From Phymatolithon calcareum (taxonomy: Eukaryota; Rhodophyta; Florideophyceae; Hapalidiales), in assembly GCA_977006965.1 (NCBI GenBank), contig OZ345377.1, forward strand, positions 496,001 through 560,000: DNA of 64,000 nucleotides, written 5' to 3'. The translations under genes were made by a program, and so were the position numbers. The notes below the pieces were generated by a model that saw nothing but the letters and a program-made list of their open reading frames with translations, made no database searches and had not been told where the DNA came from. Shown piece by piece: positions 50,291-59,900 of the stretch. Every line of letters starts with the position of its first letter. Within the stretch, counting starts at the first letter, position 1.

Positions 50291-52448
50291 CGCCTACCGG
50301 AATGCGGACGGGAGAACTTAGGATTTAAGAGAATTATATCTCAGTCCTCTACGGGGTTGTGGAGTCTTTTTATGTTTCAGAAAAATGAGTATACGTTTTG
50401 TGCAGCGCGCTCGCACGGCACAAAGGCATTTCCTAATGATATCAGAATGCCATTTACAGTATTGGTCTTTCTGAGGTCTCATAGCTTCAGAAATATATTA
50501 ACAACGTCCTTGTGATCCCATCTGAGCTCTTGCCGTCAGCAACGATAAACACTGTTTAGTTGACCGCATAAGTTAGTGCGACACCGAGTGATGTAACTGG
50601 GGAGCATAACAACCAAGAGTGTTAGAGATGTCGAAAATAGCTCTTCCGCAAGCATAACGAGAGACACAACATAGATGCGCACATAAGTTTTCCTATCCTA
50701 ACGACTTACCGATTCCTCTCGCAACAGCTGCGAAGAGTTCAAAGCAAACTGCCGTATAGTAGTATTTCAAAACATCATGTGGTATTGCATAGTGTAATTC
50801 GCCAATGTAAGGATAGCAGCGCTTCGAGGGTCTAGGTTTCTCCATTCCATACCATCATTTGAGATATTGAGAGCTGCTTGTATGTTTCATTGGGAACGCT
50901 GTTGAAGGGTGATTCTGAGGTTCGTTTGACAAGCATAAAAATGACGCAAGGTATGCACGCAGCAGTAATCTACATCTTCCATGATGTAGCTACTTCAAGA
51001 TTATGTTTGCGAGACCCATGACACCGTGACATAGGCTATTCCGAGCAGAACTCTGCTACAAAAAAATAAATTTTGTTGCCGATCAAATCGTGAGATAAAC
51101 GTTCCATGAATGAAAGTAGAAGATCCTTGAAAGGGACTGCAGAGAATCATCGGAATCTTCTAGGAGTTGCAAAACATGACGTGACAGAGCGGATCAAGAA
51201 AGCGTCGTACAAGGAGAATATAAATCTCAATTACTCCAGAGAAATCTGGACTGTATTGAACCCAGACCATTTCTGGCCATTGGCGTGACGTGCGAAAACC
51301 ACATCAGTAGCCAAAATTAGTCTGTGCTCTTAGAGATCTACTGCAGGATTTCTGAAGACGTTTTTCGGCTTTTTGATTCTTCAGAGACGTTTTCTTTCGT
51401 CAGCGGTGCCTTGCTTCGAGTGAATTTTCGACGTCGAAAGACTAATAGCTGATTCCAGGGGAGCATGAAGTTGAGTAGTAGCTCAGGTCGATGTTCAAGG
51501 GACACTGGGCACACATGAGGCAAACCAAGGAGCTAGAATTCTTCGCGAGGTGTACATTTCTTGGTGATTCGGACCCCTACTAAAGTAGGTGGACGCAACA
51601 AAAAGTATTTCCGCGAGGTCATCAGTCGCCTAGATAAAGCTGCTGCACTATAAATTGGAACATTGAAGTAAGGAACTGGCGTTCTCAGAGTTTGGAGAAA
51701 ATGCTTTCGCGGAGTTACGGTGGAAATTTCCCCGGCTGCGCTACATTAAATAGATCAAATCCCTAGGTCTGAATCTTGAAAGTTCCCCTGGCCGTTTGAC
51801 GGTCAGATCACGCTGCGCAATAGCAAACTAAAGTAAAAAACATAGACAAACAAATTCTATAAAGCATAGTTCTATGAATGGGAAGAGATGGAGGGAAATT
51901 GAAGAAACTGGTGGAGGCAGCTCGTGAAGTTCGACCGCATCGAGAGAAGACGTAGTGGACTGGCTGCTCTGCGCTTCTTGGTCTCAGTCTGCCGCTTTCA
52001 GTCTTAAGACCGACTTCGCGAGAGAGTACACCTTTTTACGCTGATATTGAGGAAGATTTTGAGTAAAGAAATATCTTCGTCTTTGCGGAAAAATACCTAA
52101 AGATATGAATTGAAAGCTCTCACCGTGCGCTCATCGCCCATGTACTAGAAATCGTTTGTACGTGCAGCGACCATTTGAAAAGAAGCATTGCTAGCAGACC
52201 TTGCAGGCTAGAAACAAGAATTATTGCTATTTCATTACAGAACCTTATTTCAGCTAAACGAGTTGCAGACCACGAGTCGGGTTTATCTAGGGTTTTTCCT
52301 TTGATTTTTCTTCGATTTTATTTTGGGGGACTAATCATTCTAGAATAAAGCAGATGCTTTGTAGCACTCCGGCCGATTATCGGACTATTCTTAAGAGCAA
52401 AATGTGCTCCGGACGAGAAATATGAATCCCCTGCCGAAAGTTCGTCCG
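50291..52448. other. Unassigned spacer
   Basis: About 2.1 kb without a supported gene or recognised element. Frames are short on both strands. Confidence 0.3.
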
Positions 52449-52587
52449 CTGAGATGGGCAGAACAAGAAGAAGAAGAAATGGGAGTTTTTATTTAAGAGT
52501 TAAAAACGCAACTGCAGAGGCTTGGGGCAACTTTTCTAAGGTCGTACGGCCACAGGCAGGGTCGTTCAATGTTCTGAGATGGGCAGA
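52449..52587 (-). mobile_element. 111-bp retroposon 3' end with perfect 14-bp target-site duplication
   Basis: The insert 52463-52573 is a type-C 3' end (AACTCTTAAATAAAAACTCC plus TTC tail on the minus strand). It is flanked by CTGAGATGGGCAGA at 52449-52462 and 52574-52587. Non-coding, 5' truncated. Confidence 0.75.
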
Positions 52588-52623
52588 GTAGCGTATCCAT
52601 TGGAAATACGAGCAAATCTGACT

Positions 52624-52974
52624 CTATTTCTGGAGAAAAATTCGATTGCTCCATGTGCATTCGTTTGAGCATGATGAACTTCCCTCGAATACTTTTGCAA
52701 TGTTTAAGCTTCCAGTATGAAACATGGACCGAAACTTTTCCAGGCAGTTTTCAATGTACTTTGTGGCGATTCGACCCTTCGGCTCTCTTCTTCTCAACCT
52801 GATATATTCCACAATTGAGCCACTTCCTGCTGATGATATGAGAATGTCACGAGCGTCTAGAAATTCCATTGCTCCACGGATTGCCGTTGACACAAGGTCA
52901 GTTTTTTGGAGAATCATGACAGAATTCAACGTGCTTGTTCTTGCGACCATCTGAAGAACAAATACCGGGTTCAT
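52624..52974 (-). CDS. Hypothetical ORF (116 aa)
   Basis: ATG at 52974 to stop at 52624. The first half is hydrophobic and helical and the middle is basic (IRLRRREPKGRIATKYI). No recognised domain. It lies just upstream (minus strand) of the small retroposon insertion, and an 18-bp palindrome (ATGTGGACATGTCCACAT) overlaps its start. It may be a chance frame. Confidence 0.25.
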   Translation of the reverse strand: MNPVFVLQMVARTSTLNSVMILQKTDLVSTAIRGAMEFLDARDILISSAGSGSIVEYIRLRRREPKGRIATKYIENCLEKFRSMFHTGSLNIAKVFEGSSSCSNECTWSNRIFLQK

Positions 52975-52990
52975 GTGGACATGTCCACAT

Positions 52991-54693
52991 AACCCTAGTA
53001 TGGAATATATTCCAACTCCTATGTCATGCCTCGTTCCTCCTCAGACTCTGCACAGTTTAGCCCAGATGTTGATTATACGTTTGTTCGTTTCAACCGTCTT
53101 GTCTCAACCCTTTCGCCATTTTCTATTGAGAAAATGCTGACCGCAGTCTCTTCCCCAATATCTGAGCTCTCTAAAACAGAAGCAGCGTCCTCAGATCCCC
53201 CGACTCTGTGGCGGTACGGAGCACCCTGACAGAAGCAGCGTCCTCAGATGCTCCGACTCCGTGGCGGTGCGCAGGACCCTGACGAGGATTTAGAGAAGCT
53301 TTTCGAACATCTGCTCTTGTAAATTGACAGCGTCGCGGCTTGTCTATTCCAGAGCACATATAAAAAGTGAGCTTCTCTGTCGCTCGCATCACGTTCCATA
53401 TCTAGACTCACTAATTCTTCTAATCCATTCTAGCCCACAGTCATTGTTCCCTCTCAGCTTATCCCACTCTACCAAGTTGGCATTGTTTCCTGTCGACTTC
53501 GACCAGATCCGCAGCACAGTTACGGAGCGCATCATCGGCCTGTAGGCGGACTTATCGCAAGTCGAGCATTGCTGAAACTTCTAGGGTGACATTTCCAAGG
53601 TCTAGGAGGGGCTGCTATTTTCCTCTACCTTATTTCTGATTACTTTTATTGCTGCCGTAAATGTCGACCATACTCAACTTAACCGAATTTTGCGGACTTA
53701 AACCTTAATGACAAATTGTTCAGCACGTTTAAAAACATGCTAAACAATTTTTCATTAATTCAAGAATCGCGCAGGTCAATACCCAGAGGATGAAGATTCG
53801 CGTGTTATACTTTATATTTTTCCGCAAAAATGGAGCTTATATCCTCAGAAAAAGTCGGTGGTAAGTGGTGTCGTCAGGTTTCCCAGCAACACCGCCGATA
53901 TCCAAATATGGTACATCAGAAAGAGGGCGATCAAATGAACTCCAAGACACTGATTAGACCCACTATGCTTGATACACTGCAGTTGAACCATACTGAGGTC
54001 CCGATTATTCTGTTTCAGAGTCTCGAGTGGAGGATCATCTATTCCGTGCCGAAAGCATTACATTTCGGGGATGGTAAACCAAAAATCGCCAGAATGGGAA
54101 AAGATATGATGGAGATTGTCATGGCCTCGTTTTCCATTCGCCAGAGAATATTTTCAGTCTGTCTGGGACGCGATTCTAGTGAAGGGCATACCCGGTTGTA
54201 TGTTTCTCAACTCTTCTAACAGCGAAATGAAATAAACCCCTTCTGCCCAAGCATGCAATAATAGTTTAAATTTTCGATTCGCAACTTGGTATAATTGCAC
54301 TTTGACGAAGGCGGTGACGACATGCGACAAATAATGCGCTGGATCAACTCCAGCGCCGAAATGGCACCATGGTGAATGCGCGGGACCGAAGAAAGATGCC
54401 GTGGGCCTATCGGGATGCATAGCGGATGAAACCTTCGGCCAACAATCATCTAATAACAGTATCTTCTACAAGGGAACCGACACTTGAGATATTTCAGACC
54501 TCCATATACTTTACGCACATTGGTCGACTTTTTTCCCACTATTTTTCAAACCTATTCGTCAACAGAGCGTTTGAAAAATAAGTTCGTACGCCGGTTTGTA
54601 CTTCAGCTGTTGACAGAATAAAGTTCCTTTCCCCGATTGCGCTGTAGCGCACTCTTGCGGAACGAAAGTCAGCGTACCGCGGCATACTTGACA
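52991..54693. other. Spacer upstream of the monooxygenase gene
   Basis: Contains a short direct repeat (AGAAGCAGCGTCCTCAGAT near 53177 and 53232), a 129-codon plus-strand frame at 53830-54219 (ATG start, no recognised domain), and an imperfect hairpin at about 53709-53758. No gene is firmly supported. Confidence 0.3.
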
Positions 54694-56232
54694 ATGCGCA
54701 CCGTTCTCGTCATCGGCGCCGGCGCGTCAGGTCTGACGGCAACGGCCGCCCTCGCTGCGGACGGCTTCCGCGTGACCTGCGTGGACACGGAGCCTCTTCT
54801 CGGCGGCTGTTGGTTGCATGCATTTGACTTTGTGACTGTACAGTCTTCCGCGCAACATTATCGTGTACCGGGCATGCGCTACCGGTCCGGCACTCCAAAT
54901 CAGCCCGGAAAGGAGGACGTGCTGGATCTGTGGAACCGGTTCGCGATTGACAAGGACATAGTACAGTACCTGCGGTTGGGCACCAGTGTAACGCATCTCA
55001 GGCGGGAAGGCAGCGAATGGGTGGCGAAACTTCGCCGCACCGTCGGCGCACAGGACTTGGAGGATCCCGCTGAAGAGGAGTGCCGCTTCGACTTTGTCGT
55101 GGTCGCAACAGGCGTTTACGGGCATCGCCGTCTTGCCCTCGAGCCGGACTTGCCGGGCAAAGCTGAATTTCCAGGAAATGTGTGTCATGCCGTCAAGCTC
55201 CCTACGGACTGGGTGCCGCCGCCGGGGGAACGCGTTGTGATCGTCGGGGCGGGCCCGACGTCGCTGGATTATGCGGAGGCGGCCGGTGCTGCGGCGGAGC
55301 GGGATGGCGACGTGCATTTAGTCGTGCGCGAGCCGCGGTGGGCAGTGCCGACAACGATTCTTGGATTCTTGTCGCACAGTTCCATACTGTTCAATCGACT
55401 CAACGCGGCTTTCATCACGTGTTGGCGTCATGTTTGCATTTTCGAGCGCATTTTGCATTCTTGGCCTTTTGTGTTATTCGTCCATTTGTTTTGGATGCTT
55501 ATTGAGCAGCTTGTGTACTGGTCGGTGCCCTGGCCGGATGCACTGCGACCTCCGCGGGGACGTCTTCTTCATCATTTGCGAAATGCTGTTCCAGTGCTAC
55601 CTCGTACGCTTTTCGATCTTTGTCGCAAAGGTAGAGTTACCGCACACGTCGCCACGATTGAGAAGCTTGACGCAAACGGGTCTGTACATTTATCCTCGGG
55701 TGTAGTGCTGCGCGATGTGCGGCGCGTGATTTTGGCTACTGGATACAAACTGGACGGGTTTGAATGGATGGACGAGACTCTGAGGCGTAGGGTTGTGGAA
55801 GACGGTGGAGGCCAGCTGTACCGGCATATTGTCGTCCCGGGCGTTGACCGTCTCGCGTTCGTAGGGTTTGGGGCTGGCTTTTTTACGCCTGTCACAGAGC
55901 ATGTCCAGGCGCAGTGGATCTGTGCCTTATTCGACGGTAGCCTCAAGTTGCCCAGCGAAGCGGAAATGCGGCGTGAGTCAGCGCGTGTCTTGGGCTGGAA
56001 GCATCAGAACGTGTTACGGGAAGACGCTGTGCCGTATGCAACCAACTGTAGGTTCTTTCATTACATTGACGAACTGCTTAGCGATATTGGTGTTACCACG
56101 AAACGTACGTCTTTTATTGGATATGTGATAGGAACGTGGGGCCCGGAGGAATATGAGACGATCCGCTCTGAGAGAATTGCCGCAGCTCGAGGACAAATTA
56201 GATCCTCATGCCAGCAAACAGCTTTGCAATAG
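54694..56232 (+). CDS. FMO-like flavin monooxygenase (512 aa)
   Basis: Starts at the ATG at 54694 (MRTVLVIGAGASGL); the longer frame begins at a TTG. The FAD-binding GAGASG motif is at 8-13 and the second (NADPH) Rossmann motif VVIVGAGPTS at 181-190. FxGxxxH is met by FPGNVCH (159-165), and the ATG motifs are VVVATGVYG (135-143) and ILATGYKLDGF (346-356). FMO-family enzymes use NADPH and O2 to oxygenate soft nucleophiles (N or S) or, in related groups, aldehydes or ketones. A hydrophobic segment at about 236-277 (FITCWRHVCIFERILHSWPFVLFVHLFWML) could anchor it to a membrane. GC-rich relative to its flanks, no intron needed. No metabolic neighbours, so the substrate is unknown. Confidence 0.85.
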   Translation: MRTVLVIGAGASGLTATAALAADGFRVTCVDTEPLLGGCWLHAFDFVTVQSSAQHYRVPGMRYRSGTPNQPGKEDVLDLWNRFAIDKDIVQYLRLGTSVTHLRREGSEWVAKLRRTVGAQDLEDPAEEECRFDFVVVATGVYGHRRLALEPDLPGKAEFPGNVCHAVKLPTDWVPPPGERVVIVGAGPTSLDYAEAAGAAAERDGDVHLVVREPRWAVPTTILGFLSHSSILFNRLNAAFITCWRHVCIFERILHSWPFVLFVHLFWMLIEQLVYWSVPWPDALRPPRGRLLHHLRNAVPVLPRTLFDLCRKGRVTAHVATIEKLDANGSVHLSSGVVLRDVRRVILATGYKLDGFEWMDETLRRRVVEDGGGQLYRHIVVPGVDRLAFVGFGAGFFTPVTEHVQAQWICALFDGSLKLPSEAEMRRESARVLGWKHQNVLREDAVPYATNCRFFHYIDELLSDIGVTTKRTSFIGYVIGTWGPEEYETIRSERIAAARGQIRSSCQQTALQ

Positions 56233-56592
56233 GAGAATATATTCTGCCGAAAACGCTTCTCACCGTAGACTTGCCGATAACCCAAAATGTGGAAAGTCAG
56301 GGTTAGCAAAATGGGTTTGTAGAAGGGTTACAAGGGGTTACAACAACCATAACCATGCGAAACCTTGCCGGGTTATTAACGGTTCTGAGGGTTTATTTAT
56401 CAAATGTTCAAGGGGCCCTATTGAATATTCATAAACCATAGTGTAACGTAAGACGGGATAACAAATTTTGCTATCCCGGCTTACGGTACACATCTCCGTA
56501 CTGTAATTAAGGCACCGATAACGTGGTTCATATACACTGTAATAAAATCTAGGGGAATTTGGAAAAATGACCACGTACCGCAGTTGCGACGA
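56233..56592. other. 3' flank of the monooxygenase
   Basis: AT-rich. Includes an imperfect 14-nt hairpin around 56445-56490 (CGTAAG-CGGGATA arms). No gene. Confidence 0.35.
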
Positions 56593-56870
56593 GGAGCTAA
56601 ACCAGAGAGAGTAGCGCACACAATAAATTTACTGTCGCATAGAGTTCTCTGAGAAACGGATGAGTAGTAGGTTTGGCTATGGTGAGTATGATAGAATATT
56701 TTGCTGGGGGCGAGGGGATATTTGATGATTTTATTTTGAGAGCTCCCAAAGCCTCACCTTGGAGTAACGGGGCAGCTCTTGCGAGTAGTAGGTTTCGCCA
56801 GGGGTGTCTATTTAGCGTACTTTTACCACTTTTGGTGGCCATTTATCTAATTTCCTCAATAATGAATGCT
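56593..56870. repeat. Dispersed repeat shared with 59.1-59.3 kb, carrying a small insertion
   Basis: Flanking parts (CTGAGAAACGGATGAGTAGTAGGTTTGGC, and TGTCTATTTA...TGGCCATT-T-AATTTCCTCAA) match 59075-59275. Between them, at about 56716-56790, is an extra segment matching the A-type retroposon 3' end (minus-strand GGGAGCTCTCAAAATAAAATC). The 59-kb copy is the form without the insertion. Confidence 0.55.
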
Positions 56871-56972
56871 TATTTGAAGCAACTGGTTGCTTATTTAAAA
56901 GTCCTCAGCAACTCTCCTAAGACTGTACGGAGCGAGCAGCTTTTTGTTACTTGTTCATGTATTCTAGTATAT

Positions 56973-57016
56973 CACGTGGTCCCTAATACAAGGATCCTTG
57001 TATTAGGGACCACGTG
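56973..57016. repeat. Perfect 44-bp palindrome
   Basis: CACGTGGTCCCTAATACAAG, then GATC, then the exact inverse. No mismatch over 22-nt arms. The outer six bases, CACGTG, are themselves an E-box. Confidence 0.85.
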
Positions 57017-57747
57017 CGATTCCGGAATCGTCATTTTCCACTCTCGCATTGCCAGTTACAATTATAATAATGTCACGGTAATCAACTCGTAATTGCAATT
57101 AATTGCAATTGCAATCAATTGGTTAATCCCGCGGTTCTCATCAGCACTATTTCCAAGCGCACCTGTAATAGCGGTGTGTGCTAGATGAATCGAAATCGCG
57201 TTAGTCACTCCACCGTAATATATATGAATCTTGGTAGACGTTCTTGTCAAGCCCTCTGTGCATTCCTTCCATCACACTCATGATATTCCAGCGAAAAGCA
57301 TGTGATTCAAAGACAATGAGTGATACGTTTAAAATGTCTGTCGTCTCTCTGGTACATCATACGCCCTTCAAGCAGTCGGACCGGGCTGCTATAATTCTTC
57401 AATATCTATCATTACGTAGTAGCCAGTGTCAATGAAACCAATAACAGTATTCGTATTTCTGTAGATATCGAGACAAAATAGTATACATGCCAATACTGCG
57501 GATATGACTTGCAAATGTTCGAGAAGCTCTCCGTAAGTATTGAAACAAGAAACAAATCTTGGCCAAAAAGTTGAAGAATTCAGAAGAATTTTTTTTGTTC
57601 TCTTCGTGGACATGCACTTGCTCCCTCGGTCCCCCCTTCCAGTCCCCTTGTCTGGATCGGGACACTAATATCGCAAAAATAGTGTAGTGCTGAGGACAAA
57701 GGTTCAACTCCCGATAGTGGTCTTTGCGGCCTCAAGTCGAGCTCCCT
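57017..57747. other. Unassigned AT-rich spacer
   Basis: Short frames only. At about 57700 GGTTCAACTCC resembles an RNA polymerase III B box, but no matching A box or tRNA fold was found. Confidence 0.3.
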
Positions 57748-57835
57748 CGGGGGAGTGTTGAAATATCATATATCAACGTCTCCCAGCCACCAATCCACAT
57801 CGGACACGTGGCTTAATGGTTTTTGAAAATTCAAG
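57748..57835 (+). repeat. Possible LTR start with polypurine tract (copia-like)
   Basis: CGGGGGAG directly followed by TGTTGAAATATCATATATCAAC. This resembles the polypurine tract and TGTTG start of a Ty1/copia 3' LTR. No second LTR or internal region was identified, so it may be coincidental. Confidence 0.3.
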
Positions 57836-58293
57836 CGAAGCTCCAACTCCATGAGGGGTCGCAAAGGACGGATTATTCAACTTTTCCGTTCGCAATCGGC
57901 TCGACTGAACGGATTCTGAGAGAAGAATTAGACCGCCATTAGCTTGGTGGATTCGAAGCGGAACAGGGCTAGGAAAATATCTTCAAGGGAATTTGATAAA
58001 CGGCCACAAAACGTGGGAAAAATTCCCTGCATAGACTTCGCTAGCCAAATCTACTACTCACGCTTAGCCAAACGTGCTAGTATACCGACCTAAGCCAAAC
58101 CTATTACTCATCCGTTTCAAATGCTGTTTGTGGAGCCGGAGGGTCATCGGCAGTGGCACGCTGAGCTGTGTTGTTCGCAGCAAAGTGTCACCATTCGATG
58201 TGACAGTTAGCAGAGACTACCGCGCTATATACTCTTACGGTCACTTTAAAAAACACTAGCGGCTATGTAGCCACATCGTTGATGCACTTTTGC

Positions 58294-58716
58294 CCGTTGT
58301 TAGGTTTTTTTTGAGCAAAGTTTATTTAAAAGCCCCACAGACTTCCGAAGATATGGGCAAGGCTTCCTCAGTTGCTACCTACCTTTGTGTAGCTTACGAA
58401 AACGCACCGCCAGAGGGGCGGGCGGAAAAACTTAGGATCTCAGATATCCCATCTAAATTGCAGAACTCCTGTATTGTTCGCGGTAGACGACCCCGGGTAG
58501 CGAGGCGTCATTGTGTGTTCATTGCGCCACATTTTGCAGCTCGGTGATCAGTGCACTGAGCTCGTTCGACAGCTGATCCGATAGCATGTCGTAACCGCGC
58601 ATGGCACGTGGCGCGGTACTCGCGTAAGTCCCTATTGATTAAGGGCGTTGACATCGTCTCCATAGACGCTCTGCCGGCAGCGGTTTTTTCTAAGAAACGT
58701 AGAGTCCGTTGTTAGG
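58294..58716 (-). mobile_element. Short retroposon (401 bp) with perfect 11-bp target-site duplication
   Basis: Element 58305-58705 on the minus strand, flanked by CCGTTGTTAGG at 58294-58304 and 58706-58716. The 3' end GAAGTCTGTGGGGCTTTTAAATAAAC (type D) is followed by an A8 tail (plus-strand T8 at 58305-58312). The 5' part ends a short helical reading frame (YDMLSDQLSNELSALITELQNVAQ-stop). Confidence 0.75.
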
Positions 58717-59505
58717 TGCTTGGTATAGCATTGGGTCGCGTTCGACCTGTGGAGCAAGCACTGGATCGGGGACGTATATGCCATGCAACACGAGGGCAGC
58801 ATCACGCGTGCTGCAATCACTAGTGACCAGCTTGTACAGGATGATATGTTGCCGTTTCATCGTGTGCCTAAGACCGACCGGAGACGAATAAGTCTGTACT
58901 TGCAGTCCGAAACGAGGGACCGTCACTGCTCCTCGTCCGGACACACCGGCCACTTCTCACAGACATGTGGGTGGACCCAGCATTCACAACCTTGTCGAAG
59001 CGAAGCGAAAACATATCGAAAATGCGGCTCCTTACTGCCTGCGATGACTAAGCTGCTACTTGCGACGACGAGTTAAAGCACAGAGAATAGCGCAAGCAAT
59101 AAATTTTATTATCGCACAGATTGCTCTGAGAAACAGATGAGTAGTAGGTTTGGCTATGTTGAGTGTGTTAGTATTTCTTGCAAAAAGGGGGAGTAACAGG
59201 TTCGGCTTGGTGTGTCTATTTAACGAAATTTCCCCGCTATTTGTGGCCATTAGCAAATTTCCTCAAATGTTTTCTGTTTTAAGAGACAGAAAATCACTGA
59301 AATTTTTTCTCGGAGCGAAGGCGCGCGGAATTAATATTTGAAACAAAAGAGCTGAACGGAAGCGGATTGGGAAGATTTGACCAAGGACTGATACCAGATT
59401 GAAAAAAATAGATATATCTATTTGTTCCACCTGGTATGAAAATATATTTTCAAGAATGAATTTTAATTTTAATTAAAAAGACGAAACATCTTTTTGTGCT
59501 CTGGG
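58717..59505. other. Spacer, including repeat shared with 56.6-56.9 kb
   Basis: 59075-59275 is the second copy of the repeat at 56593-56870. No gene supported. Confidence 0.4.
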
Positions 59506-59626
59506 TGTTGGCTCATACATACAGATACATACACCCATACATACAGGCAAGTAGTATATATAGGGACCCCTGGGAGGACATACATCGGAATGGGGGCAGA
59601 GATCAGTAAACAACCTTGTCTCTACA
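59506..59626 (+). repeat. Putative 5' LTR of the copia element (about 121 bp)
   Basis: The right end ...TCTCTACA is fixed by the primer-binding site next to it. The left end TGTTGGC is my guess from the common TGTTGG start of copia LTRs. It includes an ATAC-type microsatellite (59512-59555). The second LTR is beyond the window, so the left boundary is untested. Confidence 0.4.
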
Positions 59627-59637
59627 GGTTATGGGCC
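59627..59637 (+). other. Copia primer-binding site (half-tRNA type)
   Basis: GGTTATGGGCC immediately after the LTR. It matches the anticodon-stem type site that Drosophila copia uses for priming by a half-molecule of initiator methionine tRNA, not the 3'-end type. Confidence 0.6.
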
Positions 59638-59688
59638 TCTCACACTAGCCGCTGGCGCAAGTAACATATACACCCCCTACATTCGAAG

Positions 59689-59710
59689 CGTAGCGCTTTG
59701 AAGCGCTACG
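59689..59710. repeat. 22-bp palindrome in the copia leader
   Basis: CGTAGCGCTT-TG-AAGCGCTACG, 63 bp after the LTR end. It would form a strong hairpin in the genomic RNA and could be a packaging or dimerisation signal. Confidence 0.55.
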
Positions 59711-59900
59711 GTAAATCGTAAGCAACACGGAGAACAATTACCGCAAGCCGTACCCCCAAGGAACGACACAATCCAAGCACTCGCGAAACGCACGAGCCCA
59801 ACGCCGTGACGAGCGACGCCGCCAAGCCAACAACACACAAGACATCGAACCGCATCCGGCGGATCCCCGAGCGGGAACACAGAATAGCACGCAGAGTACG

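Noticed and set aside
57690-57720. tRNA-derived SINE suspected from GGTTCAACTCC
   Set aside because: No A box at the right distance and no second copy in the window.
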